Source of the DNA: Echinostoma caproni
Taxonomy: Eukaryota; Platyhelminthes; Trematoda; Plagiorchiida; Echinostomatidae
DNA: 64,000 nucleotides
NCBI GenBank assembly: GCA_900618425.1
Contig: UZAN01039634.1
Location: 20,593-84,592, forward strand
Direction: 5' to 3'
The notes beneath the pieces were generated by a model. The model was not told the DNA's origin, ran no database searches, and saw nothing but the letters and a program-made list of their open reading frames with translations. The stretch's first letter is position 1; each line of letters begins with the position of its first letter. The position numbers and the translations under genes were made by a program. Shown in pieces: positions 38,270 to 49,950 of this stretch.

Positions 38270-40960
38270 GTAAAAAAATAAAGAAAATTTCAATGTAAAA
38301 AGTTACTTTTGACTGTGTATAAGTTCGTCTGACATTCGCTCCCTAGAAACCACCACACATGAAAGGTAAGGTACAGCGGAGTTGTGCAAAGTAGTGGTAC
38401 GGTTACATAAACGTTTGAATTTATTGGGGGTAAAAGAAGTTGAAATGGGGCCAGATAGGGCTGGGTGTAAAAGATGTGATGCATCGAACAAGATAGAGTC
38501 ACAAAGACGGTCACTCGCCTTTGGGTGTTGGTTGACAATGGAATCAACCAGCTCCCCATAAGACACAGCTCCATATCCAGAGATGCTTTTCAGGGAGCAT
38601 CTAAATAATATGAATTCCTTAGACAGTAGATCAGGAAAGTTAACGGGAGAGCAGTAGGTCCAATGACATAAAACGCATGAGAAAATAAATTTGGAGATTA
38701 TGTACAATGGCACCCTCAGATGCCGAAGGCGTGAAATATAAAAGTCAAATTTCTGACTTAAAGAAATGTTTGTTCTACGTGATAGGACCATTTGAGGTCA
38801 GAAGACAGGAAACATCCAAGATTTTTGAAGTGTTGTGACCTTTCAACTTTTAAGTTATTAATTAAAATATTGGGAACAGATGATCCAGAAAGAGTTGATG
38901 GCCTACGGTCAATGGAAAATAAAAGTTCAATGCATTTATTGGGTCTTGAAGAAAGGTAAATACCATCGGACCATTCAGAAATGAAACTTTTGGATGAATG
39001 AAGGGGGTTAAAATGAAGGGTTGTTGTTGTTGTGAGATGCACCACCAACTACTATGTTATCGGCATATTAAAAAGTGAAAACATTTGGGGTGATTTGCAA
39101 ATTTTCGGTATAAAAGGGAACAGAAAAGGGGATAAAATTGCACCCTGCATTACACCATGATTTATAGCAACAGTGGAAGACCTAACACCATTGAGACAAG
39201 TGAATTGGCGTCGGTCGGTAAAATAGTCGTGCATCCAATTCAAAAGATATGGCGGGATATTATGTTGCCGTAACAGTATCAATAGAATGTTTCTGTCGAC
39301 AGAGTTAAACGCTTTTGTGTAGTCCAAGAAACAAACGTGAACAACTTTGTGATTTTGGTCTACAGTGGATAAAACAGAATGTATAAGACAAGCAACCGTA
39401 TCTAAAGTAGAGCGATGCACATAAGAAGCAAACTGGTTGGAATCACGAAAATCAAGATTAAAGGATAGATGCTTAATAATAATTCGCTGAAAGGTCTTAA
39501 GTAATGCTGAAAATGAAGCAATGAGCCGAAACTTACCCTTTCCTTTCTTAGGCACTGAAGTGATGCGAACATCACGCCATATGTTAACTAGTCTTTCTTT
39601 TGCCAGACATAAATTAAGGACAAGTGAAACGGGTTGTGCTAGTTGGCTTGCACATGTTTTAAGGACCAATGGGGATAACCCATCAGAACCAGAGGATTTA
39701 TTTCATTGACAGTATTTAACTCCTTTGAAATTTGCTCTGTTGTGGAAATTAAGTGACGTTGTGTTTAGACTCGGAAAAGCTTGCACATCGTTTTTCGCTG
39801 AAGCAAAAGATTTGTTGAGCCCAATGATATCACATGAGACTTTAGTAGGTAAAGTTGAACGACCACAGAGCAACTTTAGTCCGTTTCATAGCTGACGGCA
39901 GGATTTATCTCCTAGCACGGTGTCAGAATATAATTGATTGAGATGGGCTATCTTGATTCTGATGTGAAAGTTGACAGATTTGACCATCAGTTTGTCTCTC
40001 GAGATATACGCCCTTTCTTTCAACCTACGTAACCTTTTCAGTCCATCGGAGATGAAACGGTTGAGCTGTAGGTGAATCCTTTCTTGAGGGCAACACACGT
40101 TATATTAATAGTTGAGGTAATTGATAAGGTTCTCAAAGAAGACTGAAATATCAGACTCGAAGAGTTGTTGTAAATCCGTACCGTCAACCATGGATTTTAA
40201 TTTAGCCAAATTGACCAGATGATTTTGTCGTAAACGTATCTTACGTACATTGTTCTTCATCAGGATTTCTTGCTTGCATTTACCATATATTGTAGGTTAA
40301 ACTCTGATCCGACAGTCATCGGAATTGCATACTGGTGCACGTTTGAAGGCACGGAAAAAAGATGGTTCATTAACGAAAAGAAGGTCAAAGGAGGCGTCGC
40401 TTCGAGTGGAAAAAGGCAACAATGTTCTGAAGGGACATAAATGTGTAAAAACTCACATCGGATCTGTTGAAATCACTAGCAACGATGAATACAGATGTTA
40501 CAGATTTTTCCAATATGATTGGATAAAATGTATCCAGGATGGTAGACAACTCACTAGGATTACAGTCGGGAGTGATGTATAGGTTTGAAAAGATGATCAA
40601 ATAGTGACGCAGGAGAAAACGTGGTTTGCATTCCACAGAAATACAAGAAATGTTTTGTGTGCAGTGATTGAATATGGAGTTACACCACGACCGGTGCACA
40701 TATGTGATGATGCCTCCACCTTTAGTTTTCCCATCTGGAGGTCTATCTGCACGCAATAATCGGAACCCTTTGATCTGAACCAGTTCATGCTTGACGGATT
40801 CTTGTAACCAGGATTCTTGCGAAAGTAGCACACAATTTTTGGTGTACTCTCCGTAGTGAATCAGAAGATCGATGTCTGATAGCCTAGAAAGAATTGAGCA
40901 GACAACCGGCAACAAAATGATCGGAAACCAATGCTCTTCAAGTTTCGGTGCTCAAGTATA
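38270..40960 (-). pseudogene. Near-complete non-LTR retrotransposon (EN-RT, CR1/Jockey-like group)
   Basis: The best-preserved non-LTR copy. Minus strand, 5' to 3': endonuclease at about 40915-40385 in one 176-codon frame, with LLSQESWL, KTKGGGIITYV and VFIVASDFN. The SDH-type motif reads SDD near 40300-40320 (VNEPSFFRAFKRAPVCNSDD). A linker lies at 39886-40098. RT is in a 205-codon frame at 39052-39669, with VPKKGKGKFRLIA, FLDYTKAFNSVD and GVMQGAILSPFLF. The YADD block near 39065-39085 is shifted and reads YADN. Then come a thumb region at 38758-39048 (SSDLKW) and a C-terminal domain at 38303-38791. Three or four frame breaks separate blocks that are each well conserved, so the insertion is fairly young but inactive. 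Confidence 0.9.
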
Positions 40961-41233
40961 ACTTTTCAGCCAGCGCGATGTTTTCTCCGTTTGCCATATG
41001 AATTTTTGGTGGTCTTTTTAATCTTATTTCTCACAAAACGAGAAAAAGCACGTTAGGACAATTCTTTCATACATTCCACAGATACTCGTAGGGAAATTAA
41101 ACTGAGCGCGTTATAAGTTATCACTGATGTCACCGTAATTGATACAAAAATATATCCAGAGGTTGTGTGTGATGAAAAAACCAAAGTTCCAGCGATAACT
41201 AAAAATGACACGACCGATTTCAAATGCCCTGCC
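40961..41233. other. No recognisable feature
   Basis: Short unique-looking spacer upstream of the element's endonuclease. Any 5' untranslated region of the element would lie here. Confidence 0.4.
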
Positions 41234-41260
41234 GTGTGTGTGTGTGTGTGTGTGTGTGTG
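41234..41260. repeat. (GT)n microsatellite
   Basis: A perfect run of about 13 GT units. A second, shorter one lies at 44654-44672. Confidence 0.96.
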
Positions 41261-41837
41261 ATATGGCCGTATTACTGCACCTCGGTGCTTAAGCGTCTCG
41301 GTAGACGAATTCCAGATTTATAATTTCCATTTCGATTGTGATTTTGATTTCTGATTCCCATCTCTTCCTAGTACGATAGCGATTTGATGAATAACTTGAT
41401 GTGAAGGCTGAAACACGAGAAGCAAAGGCCAAACCGAGGCTGACTCGCCATGACTGAAGAATGAGCAATTACTGGCGCAGATCGATCTGTCGTCGTTAAT
41501 AGCCTCGAAGGGCTGGATAGAAAGTTGTCAATAGATTTACACCAACAGGGATCACTTCATTAATGTGAGACCTAAAAAATGACAAAACTACTGATAATTA
41601 ATCACACGGTCACGTTTTCAATGAAACATTTTAAGCTTTTTATCATCAGCTGTTTGATAAACACTGAACTATAATCCAATAGTGAAAAAACATTTCTGTC
41701 GTGTTCTCGTGGGAATAGAGTTTTATAGAGTTATTGCCTTGGAATCTTTTCACTTAGTAGCCAATGGTTTTTTTGCTTGACTAATGACAGCTCAAATGTC
41801 AGATTAGTTGTCTACTCATTGGTTTTACCCATTTCAG

Positions 41838-42049
41838 AGAAGCACAACATTCGGAGGTCTGCTCTTCCGGTGCAGCTCAAATTGGAAACCGCTCGTGTCA
41901 GAGCGCTCGAGAGCACGAGCGTAAATCAGCCAAACACGGGGAATGATCGAACGAGTGGTTGTAGTTATTTGTATTTGATTGAGTTGAAAGACGTGCTGTT
42001 TCCGGATGAGAAGATTAAATGTTTTGCATTTGAATTGTTGTTGCCTTGA
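41838..42049 (+). other. Candidate 3'-terminal exon, family unknown
   Basis: A pyrimidine-rich acceptor (TTTTACCCATTTCAG, ending 41837) is followed by an open frame of about 70 codons. It is rich in charged residues (EKHNIRRSALPVQLKLETAR, then LKDVLFPDEKIKCFAFELL) and ends at a TGA at 42047-42049. GC content rises locally, as exons often do in AT-rich genomes. No family recognised and no upstream exon found. A chance frame is possible. Confidence 0.33.
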
Positions 42050-43864
42050 ATGTAGGCACATTGTTTCTAATTAGCATAAAGAAGCAATACTCATTGGTGG
42101 AGATTGGTGATTTTGACTGAGATAAGAAATCAGTGAATTGGTTCCTACTGATGTTTTCGTATATATCAGCTCATGTATCGGAAATTAAAGCTGCATTACA
42201 GAATCAAAACTTTCAAGAATTTCATGCATCCATTTGAACTACCAAAAATCACATAAGTATGATGGTCAATGAAGTGCACAAAGGATTTGGTTCAGTGTTC
42301 ATGAAATTCGTAACCTCTGTTTCACTGAAACCTGTGTAATATCTAACAACTGTATTTATCTTGAGTCGTCAAGCAATACAGTATGTTAATTAAGAGGTGC
42401 CACACTGACCTGCCGGATTGGGCAAATCCGGGACGAACTCAACGACTCCATGCCATCGGTAGACTATTGATGTACAATCATAAGCTTCAATGTTTAACTT
42501 CAGTCATTTTACTTTTAGATAAAAATTTATCGATTTGATAAGGGTAATGAACGAAATATAAATTATTTCTGAAGATTTTGAATATCCTTGGAGGAACAGT
42601 AGAACCAACCAAGATCCGCGCTTGGGTTGGTAAATCAAAGCATGGCCAATATGACCGTTGGAAGCTTGATTAACTTCGATATAACACTGTCTAGCGTCGA
42701 TAAAACACTGTAGTCCAATCTTTAGTAGTACACTATTACGCACATCTAGAATACAGAGCCTCGAAAACCAAAATGTGTAAGCCCATCACTATCCTGTAGT
42801 CAAAGATTTTCAAAAAGGTAATTGCAAGATCCTATGGGAAATGAGTAAATCAAGTATCACACGTTCCACTCGACACATTCAGCTATAATCAGGGATGAGT
42901 GTACAAACAAAGCAAGTTACCGAACGCCAATACCGACCGCCGCGTTCCTCCTTTGTAGTTCAGATTTGAGTCCAAGTGCTTTTATCGAAGTTGCGGCCCA
43001 AATAGAGCATTTTAAAGTTTCTGCATATGCAGGTTGGTTTTGATGAAGCGGTATTTAGGACACTAATTATTTTAAGAAGTTCATTAAATCGACTACATTG
43101 TGGGAAACTAACATTGAAAAGGGGATAACTGTCGAAAAAAGGGAAGACCAACGAACGGAACCGGATAAGAGCATTTCTCACACTTTAATGTGTAATCATT
43201 GGGAAAGCCGTGCGAATGGCGTAATTAAGTGCTTGACGAAACCTGTTGCCCACTTCTCTGCCCTTGAGTTTCCGCTACATAACCGCTTCTTTTGTGGTGT
43301 TCAGTAACTGATTTGAGAGTTTTTCTTAATAAGACACTTATTAAATTGGTGNATTGGTGTCTTGGAAACTAATTATTGATCTGCAGAGGAATGGCTTAGA
43401 TGAGGCAAGTCGTTTGAAAATCAACGAATGACTTTCATGGTTAAACCTAATGAGTCATGAGTGATAAAGTACTATACCTTATAGCCGTAAATGTGCCTAC
43501 GAATGTTTGATTACCATGAGTGTATTAAAACTTTCAGAAGTGTTTGTTCTGTTCTATCCGGAAAGTATAAAACCATTTAACTTTTGACCATACTAATAGG
43601 AAATGGTGATATAGGATAGTGATACGGCTGTCTAGAATTCGCTATTTGCATTTCACGATCAGCGCTTTATTCATCCACCGATTGTTGTCGCCCATAAACC
43701 GTTTGGTTGGTTGGCTACTTTCACTTTATGAGATTCAGTAAAAGAAAGCCACAATGATGATGATAACGATTATTATTACTGAGATCAAAAGCCCCCGTTC
43801 TGAATTCTCGTAAGTAATGCAATGATATTACGGAATTACCCGTGCGATTGCAGTTTCATCAGTT
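42050..43864. other. No recognisable feature
   Basis: No coding homology. The N at 43352 sits between two copies of ATTGGTG, which suggests a misjoined read overlap. Confidence 0.4.
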
Positions 43865-44335
43865 TTGATATATCGAAAAACATTTACCGTGACAAATAAT
43901 CAAAAGGATAAACTTTTGCAATTAGAACAAAATCCTTTGACCCCTTTCCATTGGATAGGGTATGATACGATCCATTATATGGAAGAGAAAACGGACGATC
44001 AGAGGTTTGCCTTGGAGTATAAAGAAATGGGAAGAGCACACGTTGTCATAGACTACGGCGTGATCACCACCACCACCACCACCACTCAAAAGCAAAAGTT
44101 TAAATCTTCATGCCATAGAATAGATTCCCTTATGGATCCAGCGATCAGGACTAGAAACCCCCGTCTATACGACATAAGTATTCTTACCAGAAAGCTAAAG
44201 TTATCAGTCCCCATTCGCCGGTATTACTTAGCATTGTCTCGTTTGTATGACATTGATCTGCCGATTGCACAGAGCAATCCCGAAAACCATGACGACTGCC
44301 AAATATTTGTATGTTGCATTATGCGTTTTGTTTGA
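43865..44335 (+). other. Long open frame of unknown nature, with (CAC)n tract
   Basis: 156 codons without a stop, opening at a non-ATG codon 3 bases after a possible acceptor (GCAGTTTCATCAG). It includes a CAC repeat at about 44064-44083, read as Thr7, and protein-like stretches such as YKEMGRAHVVIDYGV. It is the longest frame in the window that I cannot assign to a transposon. One such frame per window is near what chance would give at this composition, so I hold it as undecided: exon, decayed repeat or chance. Confidence 0.25.
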
Positions 44336-46529
44336 GCATAAGTTTATTGCAATAGCTGAGTTTTGCTATAATTGAACAGACTATAAACTGGTAGGTGTAT
44401 AGAACGCATTATATATATACATATTGGTGTGAGACAGTATTGGACTGGTCACATTTCAGATGCACAGATTCGGTTTGTCCGTTTACCGTGACTTGGTAAC
44501 GAGCGATCACGGTTTCAGAACTGACTACTGAGTGGAATATAAAAGAGGCAATCTTGGCCGCCTATTTTGTGCCATAGTCAGCTATCCCTATGAAAAACAA
44601 TTCAAATCATTTTCCGTAGATCTTCCAGTCCGTATATGGTGTGCAGGTGTGCTGGTGTGTGTGTGTGTGTGTTGTGCCCTGGACCACGCTACTCGGAATG
44701 AGTTTTGTTCCTCGATTTTCCTTCGATTTACCTCTCCGAGATGTTGCATATGTTTAGATTTCAGTCTTGACCGTGTTGTTAGGAGTTATTCAGATTTTCT
44801 TTCTCTTCTTCACAATGGGGAACAAATAATCGATCAACTGTAAAAAACAGATGCACTCATACATGGAGTGGAATACAATAAATTCTGGTAGTAGAAAAAC
44901 CGACGAGCTGAAAAAGAGGGATTAACTGTGACAGACAGACAGTTGACAGAATTCACCGATGCTTGAGCGCATGTGAGGAAGCAGACAGTATTTAGGGACC
45001 ACGGAGGGCAGTTGAAAACGCGAATTGGTTGTGAAAGAACAGTAGACGGGTGATGCGAAATTAAAAAAAAAACAATTGATATGTGACAAAACAGACAGAT
45101 TGCACATTGCGAAAAAAACACAATTTTAAACTGTAGATTATCCCGTTTCTGACTGTTCAATGAGCTTGGCGAATGGTTAGCATTGGGTTTTCCCAGTGTC
45201 CGCGTAGACATTCGCAAAAGATAAGACTGAGAAAGAGATATAAGTCTAATTGGAAATACGCCTCCCTGTCGACTTGGTGAACCGACGAAGATGAATCTAA
45301 TTAGTGTAGGCTACAAAAATGAGCGTTCTATACGTTTTTGCCTGAAATCCTCTTTTATGAGCTTTTGGCAATCCAAATTAGAATTTACACCGATTAGGTC
45401 TCTGGTTTGATCACATGGTTTATTATCTTGTGTAGGCCATTCAGAAAAATGAAGTAGTCGGTGAAACATTTTCTAATAATACCAGAATAAAAAAATTGTC
45501 TAGTACAACCGCATTCTTTTCATTTTAATACCGTTGTTATTGTTGATTCAGCACTTCAGATGGTGCTACTCTGATATTTCATCAACCGGCATTCATTAAA
45601 GAGATTTCGCCGTAAGTATTCAATGACTAACTAACACAAAAAGCCGACTGAGAGATTGCTTTTAGATTCTTTTCTCCCCACGAACCATTGTATTGTGAAA
45701 AACTCTTCCTTTTGCTCTACTTTGTTCGCCCCCTCCCCAACTTAAAATTCACTTTATTCATGCCCAGAATTCACGGCTCGCGTGGAACGAGAAATTGGTA
45801 AGGAATACTTTTGCTCAAACTACTTGTGTTTTCCTGCCGTCTCTAGGTCAGTATTGACCATACGTGCTAGGCCGTTCTCAATTCGTACCTTCTGATCGGA
45901 AGGAAAGCAACTGGGTACAGTGAGTTTCATTCTTTCCAATGATGAGTAACACGTTGACTCCGTCGGACGAATAAACGTTGTACGAAAGCATTTAGTGATT
46001 GCAATAGAAGTCAAACTAGCTCATTTTTGGTGCTTCAGTGAATAGCCAAATTGCGGCTTAATTATAAAGGTCAATCTAGAAGTGGGTTCGATAATCGAGA
46101 ACAAATCATGGGAAGATGGAGAGTGTTCGAGGGCAGTTTGACACCGGTAAATGGCAGTCTATGGTATTCACCGTTCTGATCTTTGTCAACAATGGTTCTT
46201 CGGTTTCCACGTCCCCCACTTAGGTTGGTGATGGGTAGACACGATATCAAGGTGTTTTTAGCTCACAAAAGGGTTTTTCTCAGCCGCATCACGATGGTCT
46301 TCGCGATGGACAGCAGAAGACCTCTGACCTCCCTTGATCACACAGTTGACATTCCAGTAAGATCTCTTCAGTTATTCCATAAGTGATGAGTAGGAAGATG
46401 AAACAAATGAAACGGTACAACAACTGATGACCGGGTAATATGCGTCGGCTACCGACAGGCAATTCTATGTATGCTCGTGTTCCGCTTGGCAGCAAAGGAA
46501 AGTTGTGAAGCCTGGCTAACCCTCAGGCG
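44336..46529. other. No recognisable gene
   Basis: Contains the GT tract at 44654-44672 and an A-rich run at 45061-45072. A 127-codon minus frame at 44834-45217 has no motif that I can place, although its position beside other non-LTR pieces makes a decayed C-terminus possible. Confidence 0.4.
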
Positions 46530-47250
46530 GATTTTCTGCATCAAATCCTAGAACCACCTATTGCTGTGAATTTAGATGGTGTGACACAGAGTTTCATTCA
46601 CACCGGGACCGCATTCCCTCCCATAGCAAATGAAAGCGATTTGAACATGAGCAACCCGGTTGGCAACGGTACTCCTGTAGAAAGAATTGACCCTGGTAAA
46701 TCTTGAAAGTCCGGTGATCCTGATGGAGTCACACCAGTGATCATGAAGGGAGTTGCTGCTTTCCTGTTTCCGTAGCGTGTGAACTACTCAACGTTTACTG
46801 TTGCCTGCATCTCAGTTACATCGAAGTTGTCTGAAAGGTTCCTGCCGAAAGCCTTATCCACACAGACACACCGATTAGTAAATACCAGGTCCCCGTTTTA
46901 TTCTGGGTGCCCTTGTTTCTCCCTCGCACATTGTTTTATCCACCTTCGATGAGAAAAACAAAGCTGTCAGCCTATTGTTTCTGCACTACAATAATATCTT
47001 AAATACGATTGATAGACAAATATTACTCAATATCTTTTCCTTAAGTAGCGTTCACAATCCTACGATTAAACTCATGGCCAGTTATATCTTCACCCGTCAG
47101 TAGTTCACCCGTTACCAAGGCCGTACGTCTTTGCTGCTGCTTTCCTCACAAGACGTATCACAGGCGCTTTTTCATTCTCTATCCATTTACCACTCATATT
47201 GCTATGCCTATGAGTAGTTCTTCGCTTCGTTTATTGTATTGTATTGAAGC
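46530..47250 (+). pseudogene. Non-LTR retrotransposon RT fragment
   Basis: On the plus strand a GDPDGVTPVIMKG block (about 46713-46753) is the conserved GPDGI-type pre-RT motif. Further on, LHYNNILNTIDRQILLN (about 46984-47030) matches the F-DYSKAFDTIDHQILL block of RT. It is followed by NPTIKLMASYIFTRQ (near 47058-47100) and a QGRTSLLLLSSQD-like piece near 47115-47155. The active-site block is not recognisable. Many stops. It lies head-to-head against the minus-strand element that begins at 47280. Confidence 0.7.
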
Positions 47251-47279
47251 TTTCAGCCAAAAAATTGACCACCATTAAA

Positions 47280-48107
47280 ATACTGACAAAAACGGGGAAA
47301 AATTGGGACCACAAACGTGCGAAAATATGAATTAATTACCAAAAACATTAGAAAGCTTAGAACGAACACTCTCCGTGTCGGTCAGTATTTGGGCAAGATA
47401 GGGTAGCATAGAACTTCTGTAGGTAGATATCCAAAATGGGAGTAGGTTGTAATTCGAAGGGGCTGGGTGGGTGGGTGGTATTTACATACACACAGCTCAA
47501 TGTATAAAGGATGGGTGTAATATTACAAGCAAGCTTCAAGCGCTCATGCCTTTGAGAGTCACAGATATTGTCCATCGGAGCAGATAATGGGTCTTGGGAA
47601 ACATGGTTGATAATTGAGAGGCTACGCTTCAGTAGCTTGAAATCGACCCTCAGTAAACCAGGAAAGTTCCAGGTAAACAATAAAGGGGTATGGGGAAAAC
47701 ATTGCTGAACGATTGCTTACATCAGAAACCAATCAGAACAGAAGTATCACAGTCTTCTGTCTAAAAGGAGAGAACTTTCGGCTTGTGAGCAACAGTTCGG
47801 GTGTGTAAAGACCAGCGAAGTTTACTTTAAAATGCGATACCTAACTTCTTCACCAGGTTGGCCCTACTTGGCGGCTTTCCTTGAATCCGTACATTGTCGG
47901 AGGGAGATGAGGAATGGTTTGAAGTCAAAATACATTCAAGGCGTTTTTAGGGATTGAGATTAAGACTGGATAAATTGGAATAGGTAACGAGCTAGGATAA
48001 GTTTTTGTTGCATGCAGCCAGTTCTGGTTGGTTAAACACGAAAACAGAGAAGGTAATATCATAAGCATATTTAAAAAGGTCTTACACGGGGAATAACATG
48101 TAAGTCA

Positions 48108-48143
<36 letters not shown>

Positions 48144-48246
48144 AAAGAGATAGGGTGATAAGAGAGCTCCTTGAAGTACGCTTGCACTATTGAAGCGTGT
48201 CATTGACTCTGTTCTTCCCAACTTAACATACTGATATTTCCGAAAC
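47280..48246 (-). pseudogene. Non-LTR retrotransposon, 3' half (RT motif region and C-terminus)
   Basis: Minus strand, reading down: QYVKLG near 48220, SASVLQGALLSPYLF (about 48143-48190), then an expanded AT tract. After it come an active-site remnant KYAYDI or MLMILPS-like region near 48060-48075, LNLNPKK near 47945-47965, NLVKKLGIAF near 47830-47870 and the C-terminal domain (47357-47680: FPGLLRVDFKLLKRSL). Its 5' half lies at 48585-49950, beyond a palindromic insertion. Blocks of the two halves are in the right order and together cover EN to C-terminus once. Confidence 0.82.
48110..48140. repeat. (AT)n microsatellite inside the RT pseudogene
   Basis: A perfect AT run of about 15 units, placed between the LLSPYLF block and the region of the YxDD active site of the minus-strand RT remnant. 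The expected sequence there (VIYI) already contains ATAT, so expansion after inactivation is likely. Confidence 0.97.
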
Positions 48247-48584
48247 ATGCTTTCATTTTGATCTACTTAAATGAAACAAAGAATATAACATGAGTAGAAT
48301 TGATATTGACTATCATTTTTCGCGTGCTCTGAATCGGCTGTCTACTCACATTAAATAGGTCGAATTTTATCATGAGAATACCAAAAATTGACATTTATAT
48401 AATTACATAGATTCAGACAGAAAAAGCACTGGATTGTTGATTGATTACCATTAAAATCATGTAAATGCCCACATATGGTATTCTTCTGATAAAATTCGAC
48501 CGATTTAATGTAGATAGCTGACTGAGAGAACACGAAATTGATGGCCGATATCAATTCTGTTCATATTGTGTTACTTCTTCTATT
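48247..48584. mobile_element. Palindromic (foldback/MITE-like) insertion nested in the non-LTR element
   Basis: Left arm 48271-48385 and right arm 48473-48584 are inverse complements over roughly 110 bp, strongest in the inner 85 bp (TTAAATAGGTCGAATTTTAT against its complement around 48488-48512). The spacer is about 87 bp. Flanks are CATACTGATATTTCCGAAA (48227-48245) and CATACTGGTATCTTTACGAA (48585-48604), which look like a diverged target-site duplication. Both encode the same part of the interrupted RT, which supports this. No coding capacity. Confidence 0.8.
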
Positions 48585-49950
48585 CATACTGGTATCTTTA
48601 CGAAAATTAATCACCAAGTCATTCAAGAAGAGAATCGGGACAACCCAACGATTGGAGCTTGGTAAGTAAAAGAGAACGGGGCATCAAGTCAAAATTGTAA
48701 GAATAATAATAATAATTAATAAATTCACAGTGCCTATATTTGGCTTTCGTGTTTAGGGACTTGCGGATGAAGTAAACTAAAGAGCGGTTATGTTTATATG
48801 CAAACTGATAAATGTTGTCCGAGTAGGTCAAAGACAACTGAAGTCGATGTAGAACCAACTGCTTCATCAATTTTGAACCAAAGGAAGTGAAAGCAATTGA
48901 TTTGAAACTATTCCCAGTGGAGGCCTTTATCGTTCGTTTTGGGATAGGTGTAAATCTCATCGATTGCTAGTACTCCGAAATAGTTCAAAATTGGAATGAA
49001 AGAATAGATATTTGTTCAAAAATGTGGGACAGTAACACAAAATCGTGCTTAAGAAGTGTAGGACTGAAGTTTTCTGAAACAGGTGCGAGCACCATCCTGA
49101 AAGAACGCACGTGTTTATACAGTTCACCAGAGGTAACGGGTTTAAGCGAATATGCGACGTTCGGAGAACTGGAGTCAGTATAACTGGAACATGTGTCAGA
49201 CAAAGGAAGAATAAATACAGCACACAGTTTCTCAATATCAATGGAAGAACTGGAAATCAATTTCTTCTGTCTGCAGAGTAGATTGATTTCACGTCACATA
49301 GATTTACAGTTCCTCGTCCCAAAACACTGACTTGCATAATGGAAATCCAACTGTATTATTTCATTCGTGATCAGAAAAAATAATCCTTGTATTTCAGCCC
49401 TCCCGTCTCATTTAAATTCCCGTTCCTTTTCGCGTCGGAGAGATTTTAGAAAAGGTGTTGATATTGTGCCATATTGAAGGAACAAATTTATCAAAGGAGA
49501 GCATATATCAGAAACACAGTTTAACAATTCTGTTAGAAATGTCATATTGGTAAACCAGGTTTTGTTCAAAGGAAAACAATCGATACCTACTTTAATAGAC
49601 TCTCTTAGCAAAGCAATGTTTTCTGAATAAAGATCTCGCTGACGGAACATGATGTGTGTGGGTTGAGTGAAATAAGAATATCCTAATTATGAGTAAATCT
49701 TAGGTTTGACCAGGATCAGGTTGTGGTCACTGGTGCCTAAGGGGGAGAACTGTATGGTGGAAAAGTTGTCAGCGTGAATTGTGATTATGTGATCTAGATG
49801 AGAGGTTCGTTTTGTTGGTTCGATAATAAGCTGACTGAGGTTTAAATAGAATAAAGGGTACAGGCAAACGTGGTTAACGTCACCAGCTACTGGGTACAAG
49901 TCATCATCAATAAATGGGGTAATAACCAGTAGGAAATGACTATTTAAAAT
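48585..49950 (-). pseudogene. Non-LTR retrotransposon, 5' half (endonuclease, linker, start of RT)
   Basis: Minus strand: endonuclease C-terminal half at 49687-49940 (GDVNH in place of GDFNH, LDHIITIHADN, then PLGTSDHNLILV with intact SDH). The linker between EN and RT lies at 49408-49650 and 48957-49260. The RT start lies at 48619-48960 (RFTPIPK, IAFTSFGSKLMKQLVLHRL, YQFAYKHNRS, LLTKLQSLGCPDSLLEWLGD). The RT then breaks at the palindromic insertion and continues in the 47280-48246 part. The endonuclease N-terminus is missing, so the copy is 5'-truncated near 49950. Confidence 0.85.

Noticed and set aside
44834..45217. Minus frame considered as a non-LTR C-terminus
   Set aside because: No convincing alignment to the C-terminal domains at 33, 38 or 47 kb.
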